Source of the DNA: Zancudomyces culisetae
Lineage: Eukaryota > Kickxellomycota > Harpellomycetes > Harpellales > Legeriomycetaceae
NCBI GenBank assembly: GCA_001969505.1
Contig: LSSK01000681.1
Location: forward strand, 1-32,246
Direction: 5' to 3'
DNA length: 32,246 bases
Shown here: positions 9,371 to 19,571 of the stretch, piece after piece
How the letters are laid out: every line of letters starts with the position of its first letter
Position numbering within the stretch: position 1 is the first letter of the stretch
The notes under the pieces: generated by a model
Told to the model about the DNA's origin: nothing
What the model saw: only the letters and a program-made list of their open reading frames with translations
Database searches by the model: none
Position numbers and translations under genes: made by a program

Positions 9371-10265
9371 ATGTCAAAACAATTAGGTGTCCAATTTATT
9401 GATGAAAATAGGTAAGGCTAATTATATTAATAGGCTGGTTTACTTTAAGCTTTTACTAATTTTGGTAAAAATGTTAAAATAGGCTCAAAACTGATCTTAA
9501 ATACCGATTTGAGTACCTATGTAGTTTTATCGAGTATCATGAATCTGAACATAAACTACTCATGAATTCAAGCGAGCTATTAATGCCTTTTCTTACGGTT
9601 TTGACCGATGCCGTGTATTATAGGATTTTTACTTTTGATATAACAAAGGTAAGTAAAACAACCTGAAAAATCGTGAGAATTTCAATTCAGATTGGTGGGT
9701 CAATATCTATTTATAGGAAAATTTCACCCATTTTATGGAAGGGTTCAAAGGACAGGTTGTCCGGGATATAAACACGCTTAAGCTCGACGACCCTATAATC
9801 AAGTTTAGAAAAACTATGCTATCAAAATATCTCCGACGAATAGTGAGTTCAAAATGGGACATGGGATTTATGAAATACTTGGACTGGGTCGGTGAGATCC
9901 ACGTAAATACGGTTCAAAAGAGATCATCGAATAACGTTGACTATATACACACGAATGCCACAATCGGTTTTATTTCTAATACTGTGCTTGATATACTGTT
10001 TCATGCTTCAACCGATATATGGGATCCTAAGACTAAAAGAGAGACTTTAGTTGCTTTTAATAAATTTTTCTGGATTCAAAACTGTTCCTTTGGATTGCAC
10101 AAATTACAAGAAAGTGAGGGCGTAAGCAGAAAACTAATGTCGTTAACTAACCCAGAAAAAGAAACTATCGAAAATATAGCTGCTCAAGACATCTTGTCAT
10201 ATTCTATTGGGGCAGCTATTGCTTTTTTTGGTTTTGGGTTTTACCTGTCTAATGCTATTTTTTAG
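9371..10265 (+). CDS. Protoglobin-like (globin-sensor fold) protein with C-terminal membrane anchor
   Basis: Three exons: 9371-9411, 9483-9648 and 9717-10265, with GT-AG introns of 71 and 68 bases. The first intron has a TACTAAT branch-site-like motif about 30 bases before its acceptor. The spliced product is 251 residues. Residues about 15-200 resemble the protoglobin/globin-sensor fold: RFEYLCSFIEY (22-32), a VYYRIFTFDITK helix end (58-69), PIIKFRKTMLSKYL (95-108), WVGEIH (126-131) with His131 as the likely proximal heme ligand, an aromatic Y-I-H segment (145-147), and KRETLVAFNKFFWIQNCSFGLH (176-197). The last 25 residues are hydrophobic (SYSIGAAIAFFGFGFYLSNAIF) and end at the stop, like a tail anchor. 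A heme-binding gas or redox sensor on a membrane is plausible; the ligand is unknown. No signalling domain is attached. Confidence 0.8.
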
Positions 10266-10753
10266 AGCTAAATTTCCATTTATTCATTTATGCAGTATTA
10301 TAGTTCAAATGATAATTCAAATAATATTTATTCGTGTTGTTTATGTAAATGACCTAATATCAGTATTGGCTAGATACTTGTGCATTTTCCTCTGTTGAAC
10401 CAAGGGTGTTACCTGTTAGCAATTAAATCGGCGTGACTATGACCTGCGCCGCATTTTTTGCGAGGTTTGCGTCTCTTTAGCAGGATACCAATGGTTTTAC
10501 TGTGGTCAAATGTAATTAAAACTCTAATACCCAGGTGATGGCCTAGGCAGTCGCTATGGGAATGAGTTTAGACAACTAATTATGTAAATATTGTACGGCC
10601 TAGTTCCCAATGCTTCGGATCTGCTCACAATATCGTATCATGGTTTATTTTTTATAACTCACACTTGTTCTTAAATTAGATTAAAAGTTGCGAAAAGAAA
10701 AAAACTAGTAAAAACAAATGCTGTAAAAGGTGGTCATATTCAACTCGAAATGA
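10266..10753. other. Intergenic region between convergent genes
   Basis: About 490 bases between the convergent protoglobin-like and iron-binding-like genes. It should contain both 3' untranslated regions. I see no gene or clear repeat. Confidence 0.6.
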
Positions 10754-11857
10754 CTATAGGTTAGGGTTGTTAAGTGGGGTATCGCCTCTAACAGGGCCTA
10801 TAATGCTCTCAATCTCTGATCTGAATGATTCGACAAGTGTTCTGTTCAACAAAAATTCATTGTAGATGGTTGGAGATGTGTTACTGTATTCAAACATACC
10901 TTTTTGGCCGACCTTGGGCGAAATGTCAGATCGTGTTGGCCACCCTACTAAGTTGCTTCTTTGAACATCTTCAGTCAGTCTCCATGCGAGATACAGTTTT
11001 GCTGCAGCTGGACGGGGCGCGTTCTTTGGGATAGCACCATATTGTATACCCAAGGTAAACCACGATTTTTCTGGGATCCTTGTCACCATACGTGCGTTTG
11101 TCTGTGTAACCAATGGGGTATTTCCGGTAAAAGTAACTCCATTTGGCACGGTTCCGTTTGAAATCACTGCAGTTGTAGCGGCAGCACCTCTAACCCAAGT
11201 AACGTTCTGCGTGGTAAGACGGTTGATATAGTCCCAACCATAGTCCATGACATATTTATAAAATGTCAAAAGAATAGCATCATCATCTTGGGGATAAGTC
11301 AAGGCAATTCTGTCCTTATATTTTGGATCCAAAAAGTCCTGTGCTTCGATCGGGGCATCCCCGGAATCAAACGCCGCTCTGGATGCTACAGGGGCAAAGG
11401 TAAACCCTGACAACCCAGTAAAATATCCCTCTGGGTCTTTGACATCACCGTATACCTTTTCCCAAAGAGGGGGCCTGTACTCGACGAGATTACCCTGGCT
11501 CTTCCATCTGGCATAGTCATTTATGGTTTGAAGTGCAATTACACTTGGGATTGGCTTCCCTTCTGCCAATTGCGCATCTATGGCCTCAGCGTGTACTCCA
11601 CTCATGTTTACAATGACGGTGAGATTCATACCTGGGAATCTAGTGTTGAATAATGTCATAGCCCCATTTCCTTGTGATCTACCATTACCTCCTTGGTATA
11701 CGATAAAATCACCACCTTCAGCCAATGCATCCTGGTATAGCTGCTCGAGAAGTCTTGCTGGAGTTGGCAAACTCTTGCACTTGGCATCAGCTGGAACACC
11801 ACCGAAGGATAGACTCAATGCAAGAAGTCCTACCAGAGAGCTGTTTTTAAAGAGCAT
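10754..11857 (-). CDS. Secreted ABC-type iron/solute-binding protein-like (periplasmic-binding fold II)
   Basis: A 367-residue intronless frame with a signal peptide (about 1-25, hydrophobic LVGLLALSLSFGG then ADAKC). The remainder resembles the type II periplasmic-binding fold of bacterial Fe3+/polyamine/thiamine ABC-transport binding proteins: FIVYQGGNGR near 52-61, NTRFPGMNLTVI near 71, DAQLAEGKPIPSVIALQ near 94, AFAPV-like FTFAPVASRAAF near 153, LDPKYKDRIALTYPQDDDA near 176, and the AAKLYLAWRLTEDVQRSNLVGWPTRSD region near 288-314. In bacteria such proteins deliver solute to a permease. Eukaryotes have no matching ABC importer, and fungi carry secreted homologues of unknown role. The ligand cannot be read from the sequence. 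Possible N-glycosylation sites and the fungal signal peptide suggest it is an established host gene. Confidence 0.8.
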   Translation of the reverse strand: MLFKNSSLVGLLALSLSFGGVPADAKCKSLPTPARLLEQLYQDALAEGGDFIVYQGGNGRSQGNGAMTLFNTRFPGMNLTVIVNMSGVHAEAIDAQLAEGKPIPSVIALQTINDYARWKSQGNLVEYRPPLWEKVYGDVKDPEGYFTGLSGFTFAPVASRAAFDSGDAPIEAQDFLDPKYKDRIALTYPQDDDAILLTFYKYVMDYGWDYINRLTTQNVTWVRGAAATTAVISNGTVPNGVTFTGNTPLVTQTNARMVTRIPEKSWFTLGIQYGAIPKNAPRPAAAKLYLAWRLTEDVQRSNLVGWPTRSDISPKVGQKGMFEYSNTSPTIYNEFLLNRTLVESFRSEIESIIGPVRGDTPLNNPNL

Positions 11858-11988
11858 TTTTTTGAAACTAAGTCTAAGTTTAGGTTTAGAGTTATGTTTG
11901 GATTTGGATTACAGTTAAGTCTGCGTTTTTTTATGCTTTCAAATATCTTTGAAGTTCTCTAAAGTTAGCAACAGAAACGCCGGCACAC

Positions 11989-11996
11989 TATTTATA
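11989..11996 (-). promoter_or_regulatory. TATA-box-like site for the iron-binding-like gene
   Basis: On the minus strand this reads TATAAATA, a consensus TATA box, 132 bases upstream of the start codon at 11857. The position suits a fungal promoter with a leader of about 100 bases. Confidence 0.5.
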
Positions 11997-14900
11997 GTTT
12001 TATTTAAAAGTCATAGCATTAGTTGTTGAGATCAACCATCTGTTTTTGTGCTATTAAGAAATGTTAACAGTTGCCAGGTACAAATTCTAAACCCACACTA
12101 AAAACAATAACTTCTTTTATCCCCTCTAAAAAAGTTTTAAAAAAGTTGCTTAAATCACACCTAAATTTTCTAACGCTGTTCTATAGAACCATAACAAAGT
12201 AAACAACACATACAACATATTTCATTATGTATGATGCTTTATCGGTCAGATAGTTCAGTAACGGGCTTTTTTTTGTAGTGAAGAGCAAAATGTTCCGCAA
12301 TTACGTTATTCATTTAGAATAACAGTTGAGTTTTTTTTAGCAAATCCAAATCTATCATGCTGAAGCTGGTAGTAAATGGGTAACGATTCTAAAAAGGGTA
12401 TATAGTGCTTCGTAGCGAACCCTATTCTGCTTCAGAAACGTAAGGCATGAGTTTAATCCAATTATTATTGCTTACTAATCCAACCGTCCAGGGCTATTTT
12501 TTTGGGACTTTGCCTTCTAAGGAAATGTAACCAAACCAATGAAATACTTAAATACTTTGGCATCGCCGTGTCGATTGGTTGTTTTTTTACAAATTACAAT
12601 TGTTGTGTACAACATATCCCAGGCTTGGTGTTAATAATCAATGCTAAAACTGTAGTTTTGGGCTAACAATAATGAGTGAAATGAAGATGAATGAACTAAA
12701 TTACCGATAGCAAGACTGATTATAAATTGGGTGCAAGATTAATGCTTAATACTTCATCACATCAATTGGAGAGCAATGACGTGCGCAACAAATATACACG
12801 TTTAGAGCTCTAATATGATTTGCTTGCTTTTGTGTTAGTTTGAAAACGTTGTGCTCTTAGTGGAAGGTTCCACATCCCATACTCAACAGCAAAAACATTA
12901 ACCCCTTAACAAAAACATCAACATTTTAGATTATTTTATTAATAGATTGTTATGATAAAGACATACTTCGACTACATAAATAAGCGCGAGACCAATTAGG
13001 TAAAAATTGTTGAGATCAAGTAACAAAGTAAAAATCTCGCACAACGCTTTTCGAATTTGGGGCACTTACTTGAGAGGAAAAGTGCGTCGGAAATAGCTTT
13101 TCTTTAATTGATGGTAGGTTATGAGATTCCCAACTATATTTCTAATCAACAAAGCCTGGTTGCCAAACGATGCTTATTGTCGACTCTGGTTCAACCTGGT
13201 TTATTCACTTTTTTGTTTGAATATGATCAAAATCCAAATTGAACTGGGAACTTGTCTTATGTTATCAAGAGTCTACAAACTAGACTTTTACATAAAAAAA
13301 ATGCCGAAAAAATCTGCTCGATAGGCTCGCTATGTTATCCCAACATTAGTTTATGCAGTTCTGTCTGTTTCCTAAGCATCATTTCATTAACTTGGGTTGC
13401 TAAAACGGCATATACGATAGCGGCTAGGATGTGGTATTAATGTTTCAGAATCGCTAGTTTTTCAAAGCCTTCATCACCAATCGCTCAACAAACATCAGTT
13501 TACAAAGTCAGAGTTATGTAATATTGTTGTTTCAAGTTACTGTACAATAACCTTGTGCTCATTAACAAAAAATTATCCATCATAATAGATAAAACATCAT
13601 TTTTTATCAAAGATGGCAGATGTGAGCAGTGGTGTATTTTCTTGGCTACGCCTTATAGTGCTTTTATATCACTGAACACGTATTACATAATATTGGTTTT
13701 TGATTATGATATTATCAGATGTAAATAATTATCGTAATCACCAAAAGCAGCTATTCCTTCCCTCCCCCCCAAAAAATAATATCATGTTGAAAACACTATT
13801 TTTGCTAAGGCTTTTTTATAGCTGACCAAAAAATGTTCATCCTGGGCTATACAGCTTAACTCAAAGTTTTTTTTTTGTACACAGGTACAGCATTTTTATC
13901 CTCAAATCATTAGTCAGTTCTACAGAAAAAAGCAGTACTATTGGGATTTAGCAATTAAAAAATTATGCGATGGATAAACGTGTCACTACAAACACCACAG
14001 GCAATGTTTTCCTGTGCAAGTTTATTGTAAGCCTTGTACACGTTTTTATTTTTGATTAAACAAAAAGTTACTAATCAATCACGGCTACCAGTTGATACCC
14101 ATGTTAAAATCAATCGCGCTTTCACTGCAAAATGTTATAATCTACTAAACTTTCCTAGCATTTAGTAGAGATAAGAAATGCGATACTGAAAGGATAACTA
14201 ATGAGTATAAATCAGTATTCTGTATTATATTAATTGTATTATGCTAGAATAATTTTATAGGATGATACATTGACAAAAAATGTGGAGTCACATGTACTTG
14301 CCATCGAGTACTTTATTTACTAGTTATTTATCGACATAGGAGTAGATTAGTGCGAATATAACCCAGAAAGCAAATCAATACATAGTCCAAAGCTCAGATT
14401 CAGCTGATATAGTTACTTCCTAGTATTAGATAAAGGCTTCATTTATAAAGAAAAGGGGTGGTAGCGTATAAATAATTGCATATTTGTTTCTAATTTCATT
14501 AGATATGTGCCCAGGTTAATATTATCAAAACATTTGGTGGAATCATTAGTCACGCATCAAGAACACAAAAACTGAAGAATGTGGTACCTATAAAAATGTA
14601 CCTAACGGTATACTTGCCGACTTGTGCAGACCCCCCCCCCCGCCAAAAATAGAAATCTCGTTGTTTGTTAATGAGATGTTTCAAAAAAAACGGACAGAAG
14701 CCTGCAGTTGTTTTTTTAAATTCATGGTTTCATAGAATGGTCTACATTTATATTGTCTTTGAATAAATACCATAATATTGAGGTTGAAAATCCTCTCGTC
14801 TCAAAGGGGATAAAATTAGGAATAGTGAGACTTCAAACGACTCATGAATTTTATAGGTGAAAAGAACAAGACATAATAATAAAGCCTAACCCTCTGCATT

Positions 14901-15995
14901 GGGGTAACGTGTGTCTAGAACCCAGGGGTCCGCATCATCGCTTCGTTCCAACAAGAACATTTTATTTTCAATACATGAGTTGAGAGCAACACTTTGTACT
15001 TGTGAAGAGTCAATTGACGACAATTATTTTTAAGACCCAAAATACAAATAATGAATTACACTTGTATATCCCTTTTATTATGATACAGTGCACTAGGAAC
15101 TCCATAAACCGATCCGACTAAAGTGCTAAAATCGTTGAATAGATCTTGGCTCAAAAAACCACTTGTGTTAGAGGAACGCACTCCCAGCTCCCATCACTTT
15201 GATAGATAGCAATGCAATTTCCAATAAAATTACATTTACTACAGCTAATTCTGTGATTCCATAACTAAATATAGGGACTATTACTAACTACTCAAAATAC
15301 TTTTGATTACTACTGTGGTGGAAATGCTATAATTATTTTCAAAGATTCACTTCTCTCAACTGTTGTAAACTCGCTATATCATGAAGACTACACAAAAAGT
15401 TTCGAAGGGCGGCCTGATAAATAGGCCTACAAGAATCGATATTCCAGGGTCCGTTGGATATAAATATGCTTTGTGAGCATCCAAATACCAGCATTTGCGA
15501 ATTTTTTGAATTTATGTTGAATAGAACGCAAGCATACGGATTGAGCCTGTTGTAGGTATATCACCACCAACCAAATTTGTACTTGGGTATTATGGTATCT
15601 TCAATCGTATCTTTTTTTCTAAATAGAGAGAGATGACAGCCCTCCATTTTGAAAATTTTCTTACTAAACAATTCCTACCAACAAACAAATTTTATAAACT
15701 TTTTATCTTTCGAGCATGCAATTTACTAAATGCTTTAAAATTGTAAAAAAAAAACCATAAAACAGAACCGGAGGTGTATGTGTACTTTTTAAAATTTTCC
15801 CTGTAAATATGCCAATTACAGCTAAAAAAACATATTGGTTGTGAAATGACATTTTCCAATATGTGCGTTCAATCGACCTAGTCCCTCAATTTCCGGCACC
15901 TTCGGGTGTTCAAAGTGTGTTTTGCCGATCAATTATTCTTTAGAATTTAGGAACAGGGGTTTTCAGTAATATTAATTATTAAATATACCAGAAGC

Positions 15996-16014
15996 GGGGG
16001 GAAGGGGAGGGGGG
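15996..16014 (+). other. G-rich tract, possible G-quadruplex
   Basis: Three G runs of 6, 4 and 6 separated by AA and A, isolated in very A+T-rich surroundings. The long runs could supply the four short G blocks needed for a quadruplex. Confidence 0.5.
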
Positions 16015-17075
16015 CTAGATAAAATGCAATAATTTTGGTTCTTTTAAATTGTCTTCAGGTAGTAAAAAAAATAACACGCATAACCGGTTCAGCGAGTATA
16101 TTTTTTCCGTTTCCTCGATAAAAGGATTATCGCACCATACACAACCAAGGTGAAATACTATACTGCATTTTATTAGACTATTTCCATTTACTCATATTAA
16201 ATAATGTAAGATTTATATTGAACCTAGTATCTTCATTTATATGTGGACTAAATTTTGCTCTGAGCCAGTGCAGCAGTACAGCCTTTTCGCCAGCACATCC
16301 AGGATATCATTACCTAATACAAGGCCATGCTAATTGAAATGCCCTTAAGTGTCTCTTTTTTGTAAATGTTTATTTATCTAGCTTGATCTAGGTTAATTAA
16401 GCCACCAATAACCGAACACTCAAATTTTAATATGTTCAGCTCTGTCAAACTAATTTAATCTTCTAGAGTTTAAGTTTCGCATCTTTCACATTTAAATATT
16501 ACTTTTTTCTATTCGAGATGCATTATTTACCTACAGAAAAGTGAAAAATAGTTACTAGTTTGGTCACCAGCATCCTAATAGCATTTTTTGCGAGGATAAT
16601 AAATGCTAAAATATAGCTTTTGAATATTAAAACGCAGTAGATTTGATCAGCATTGTTCTAAACACAAAGTATGTAGCTATTAGTCAATTTATTTTTTTGT
16701 ACTAGTTCATTGATAATATACAGACATGTCTTTCTATAGGCTTGAGGTTCGATAATGTGCACCACTATACCACCAATAACTTTTTGTGTTCATTTGTGAC
16801 CGTGATCTAGATTATGCTGTATATCAACCTACAAACAGTAGTCGCAAGTGCTTTATATAAGCAAATATACAACTACCTCATCTAATAGGCCCTCACAATC
16901 TTTTTGAAACAAATATGATATACATTCGAATTTGATCGACATATTTTTAAATATACATTTTGCACTCTGGTACTTTTTAGAGTTTGTACTAATACTTATT
17001 AGTGGTACTGTTATGTGCAGTTCTAAATAAAGACTTGATATTTAAATTTTTATCTATTACTACATAGCAGAACAG

Positions 17076-17082
17076 TATAAAT
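17076..17082 (+). promoter_or_regulatory. TATA-box-like site for the small secreted protein gene
   Basis: Reads TATAAAT, 105 bases upstream of the start codon at 17181, in the right orientation and a usual fungal distance. Confidence 0.45.
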
Positions 17083-17180
17083 TCAGACAGCATTTCCAGT
17101 CTCTTATGGAATGTAACAGAAATATCTTTTTAGATTCCTAACCACTTTCTACTCAAAAAAAAAGAAGTAATTAGAGAAAA

Positions 17181-17630
17181 ATGATCAAGGCAGCAGTACT
17201 AGGTTCCATAATCTTGGGTTCAAGCTTGGCAAGTGCAGTCAATTCTTATGATGTCCAACAGAATGAAAACCAACTTTTAGACAAGTATGACCTTAAGTTA
17301 TATTTGGGAAGTGAAAGTAGTGATAGGCCAAAGCGAAAGAGGCGTTCAACTAAACTATCCATTCAATTGTATGGCGATATCGATTATAATAGCCCTATAC
17401 AGAATACAACAATCATTCCAAACAAGTGCTATAACCAGGATGGAATTGGTTCCCTCAAAACAGGAAAACAGAGCAAGTATAGAGGAGTAATCATTGCCTG
17501 TACCGAAGAAGACTGCTATGGAATATGCCAATTCTTGCCAAGAAGAGTATCAAACTATATGCCTAAGGCGTCCGATCAACTTGGTGGTGTGAAGGCCAGA
17601 TCCTACTCCTGGATCAGCCCTTACTATTAA
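17181..17630 (+). CDS. Small secreted four-cysteine protein with a polybasic processing site
   Basis: A 149-residue intronless frame that matches no family I recognise. Residues 1-19 form a clear signal peptide (KAAVLGSIILGSSLASA). A run PKRKRRS at 50-56 is an ideal Kex2/furin-type cleavage site, so residues 20-55 may be a propeptide. The remaining 94 residues contain all four cysteines (83, 107, 112, 116), which could form two disulfides, and a Tyr/Ser-rich C-terminus ending in PYY. An N-x-T site is present near 75. Size, secretion, propeptide site and cysteine content suit a secreted effector-like or wall-associated protein, but function is unknown. Alternatively the basic run is a DNA- or membrane-binding patch in a mature protein. 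Confidence 0.8.
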   Translation: MIKAAVLGSIILGSSLASAVNSYDVQQNENQLLDKYDLKLYLGSESSDRPKRKRRSTKLSIQLYGDIDYNSPIQNTTIIPNKCYNQDGIGSLKTGKQSKYRGVIIACTEEDCYGICQFLPRRVSNYMPKASDQLGGVKARSYSWISPYY

Positions 17631-19520
17631 ACTAGTGTTTTTCCTTCACTTGATTAGCTATGCTTTTACGAGAAAGCCTTTAATTATACAAATAAACGCT
17701 TAGATTAAATATTAGAGTGTTAATGTGGATACCAGTTGTGATTTCTCTGTAGAAATTTTCTTTTTTGATTTAATCAAAAAAGTTTACATTAAACCACACT
17801 CATGCTGTAGAGGTTAGCATTTGCACTTATTCGAAGCGGTCACCAAAATACCTTGGTTGAACAGACCTCCGTATGGTACCAATTTGTTTATATGGTGGAC
17901 ATGTGTACGAATATTTATTTACACATCCATATGGTTATGTGTTGTGCTTAAAGAGAGGAACCAGTTTAGATGAAGAAAATTAAGGACAGGTAATAAAATA
18001 TCATTCTTGCTATGCTACTTTCGGTATTATAAACAAATGAAATATAGTAGTTATTATACAAAATATTCTATATAAAGACCAATACTGTTTGTACTTTTTT
18101 AGTTTGAATATTTATAACACAAAGAAAGCTGTTTTAGCAAAACTCTACCCAATCCAAACTACAAAGTGCGTACACAACACTTCCTTGTTTTTGAATATTA
18201 ACATTCATATCTGTATTCAACAAAACTCTGCTAGCACATAGAACTATGGATAAATTTCAAGATAACACTAGCTTTGAAGTATGTAAAGACACTCAACAAT
18301 GTTCTGATATGTTGAAACTCGAAAACGCACGTTGAACAGGACGCATTACCTTTTGTACACACAAAGTTTCATATCACACAACTGGATTTTTTTTATAAAA
18401 TAAAGTATACAAGCCATTATGAAATTTTCTGAGCTTTAGATGATATGACATTGCTAACTGAGTCTGTATTGAAACTACTGTTTTTACGTCGTAAATTATA
18501 GCAAAGACAGTTTACAATATTAAGCAAATGCTTAACAATGTTTAGAATACAAACTTTTTTTGAACAATAGTGATGATCTTTCTTTAAGAGTGTGTTGGGC
18601 GATCAAATCAAATAAGTAGTTTGTTTTAGTGATATCCGAATATCATAAAATAAAATGTAAAGTATAAATCAACATCTAAAAAACGACAAGAAAAATAGAA
18701 TATTGAAATCGAGAGAATAAATACTAACATCCGTTGGCTTGAAGTAGGGGTATTCTATTCAAAAATTAATAGCTGTAGCTCTCACTAATTCTTATAACAT
18801 TGGCTCTTATTAAAAAAAACAACATCTAACTCGTATATTCTTGACACAATATAATTTATATTCGCATGTTTATTAAATCACGCTTAGTATTATTTGCTCT
18901 TTGTGGCTAATAAATAACAGAGTATATAGTTCAAATATTAAAAAAAATTTCTTCATACACTCTGAGAATATGAAAACCAATTCGGTGTGGTTTCACATTA
19001 TAAGCTGTATAGTGAAAGAAATATTGGGGGAAATTAGATCACTAACTTAGGCAGATTGTGTTTCACACCATTATATCAAAAAAGCTCATACGATTTATAT
19101 AATTTTAAGAACCTTAGCCTTATTATTACACAAAATCAACAAACCACAACAATATGTTTCTCTCTTAACTGAGCTATACCTTGTAATTGTCATAAAGTGT
19201 ATGTTACCATTAACCATTTATTATGTCCGAGATAACAATAGCCCTGAAACGTATATATTAATATAACCTCAATAAAGTTTAACTAAATAATATGTTGGCG
19301 TTCTTTGGCTATTAGCATTGTTATCTGTTTTTATACTAACCCGGGTTGTATTTATTTTAAATGCTGGGATTCATCGCTATTTATATTGGAGAAATGACTA
19401 TATTGAAGTATAATAGTCGTACATTAGTGAGTAAAAGTGAGTGTTAGGGATCAATACTTGTTTGTTGTTACATTATTTTTACAGTTCTGCACAAAATAGC
19501 TTAAAAGGATACATATACAA

Positions 19521-19528
19521 TATAAATA
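19521..19528 (+). promoter_or_regulatory. TATA-box-like site for the trypsin-like gene
   Basis: Reads TATAAATA, 51 bases upstream of the start codon at 19572. If used, the 5' leader would be very short, about 20 bases. Confidence 0.45.
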
Positions 19529-19540
19529 AAGATTTCCCAA

Positions 19541-19560
19541 GTTTGTTTGTTTGTTTGTTT
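19541..19560 (+). repeat. GTTT tetranucleotide repeat
   Basis: Five perfect GTTT copies immediately before the protease start codon, in its expected 5' leader. Confidence 0.9.
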
Positions 19561-19571
19561 TTTGATTAAAA

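Larger units (their letters stand above)
11858..17180. other. Gene-poor A+T-rich region
   Basis: About 5.3 kb in which I recognise no protein family, tRNA or rRNA on either strand. Open frames are short and look random (for example 13121-13324). Isolated G- or C-rich runs stand out: C runs near 13762-13769, eleven C at 14631-14641, and G runs at 15996-16014. It could hold a non-coding transcript or a fragmented multi-exon gene that I cannot recognise. Confidence 0.5.
17631..19571. other. Intergenic region upstream of the protease gene
   Basis: About 1.9 kb, A+T-rich, with no recognisable gene on either strand. It ends with a TATA-like site and a short GTTT repeat just before the protease start. 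Confidence 0.6.

Noticed and set aside
12021-13030. Similar TTGTTGAGATCAA words near 12023 and 13007 considered as possible LTR ends
   Set aside because: Similarity ends after about 13 bases, with no TG..CA termini, primer-binding site or internal coding sequence.
15889-15904. Possible CACC-TTCG-GGTG hairpin
   Set aside because: Only four strong pairs around a TTCG loop, followed by wobbles; expected by chance in 32 kb and not next to a gene end.
10451-16595. Identical 15-base word GCATTTTTTGCGAGG at 10451 and 16581
   Set aside because: A single shared 15-mer with a T run is expected by chance in A+T-rich DNA of this length, and similarity does not extend to either side.
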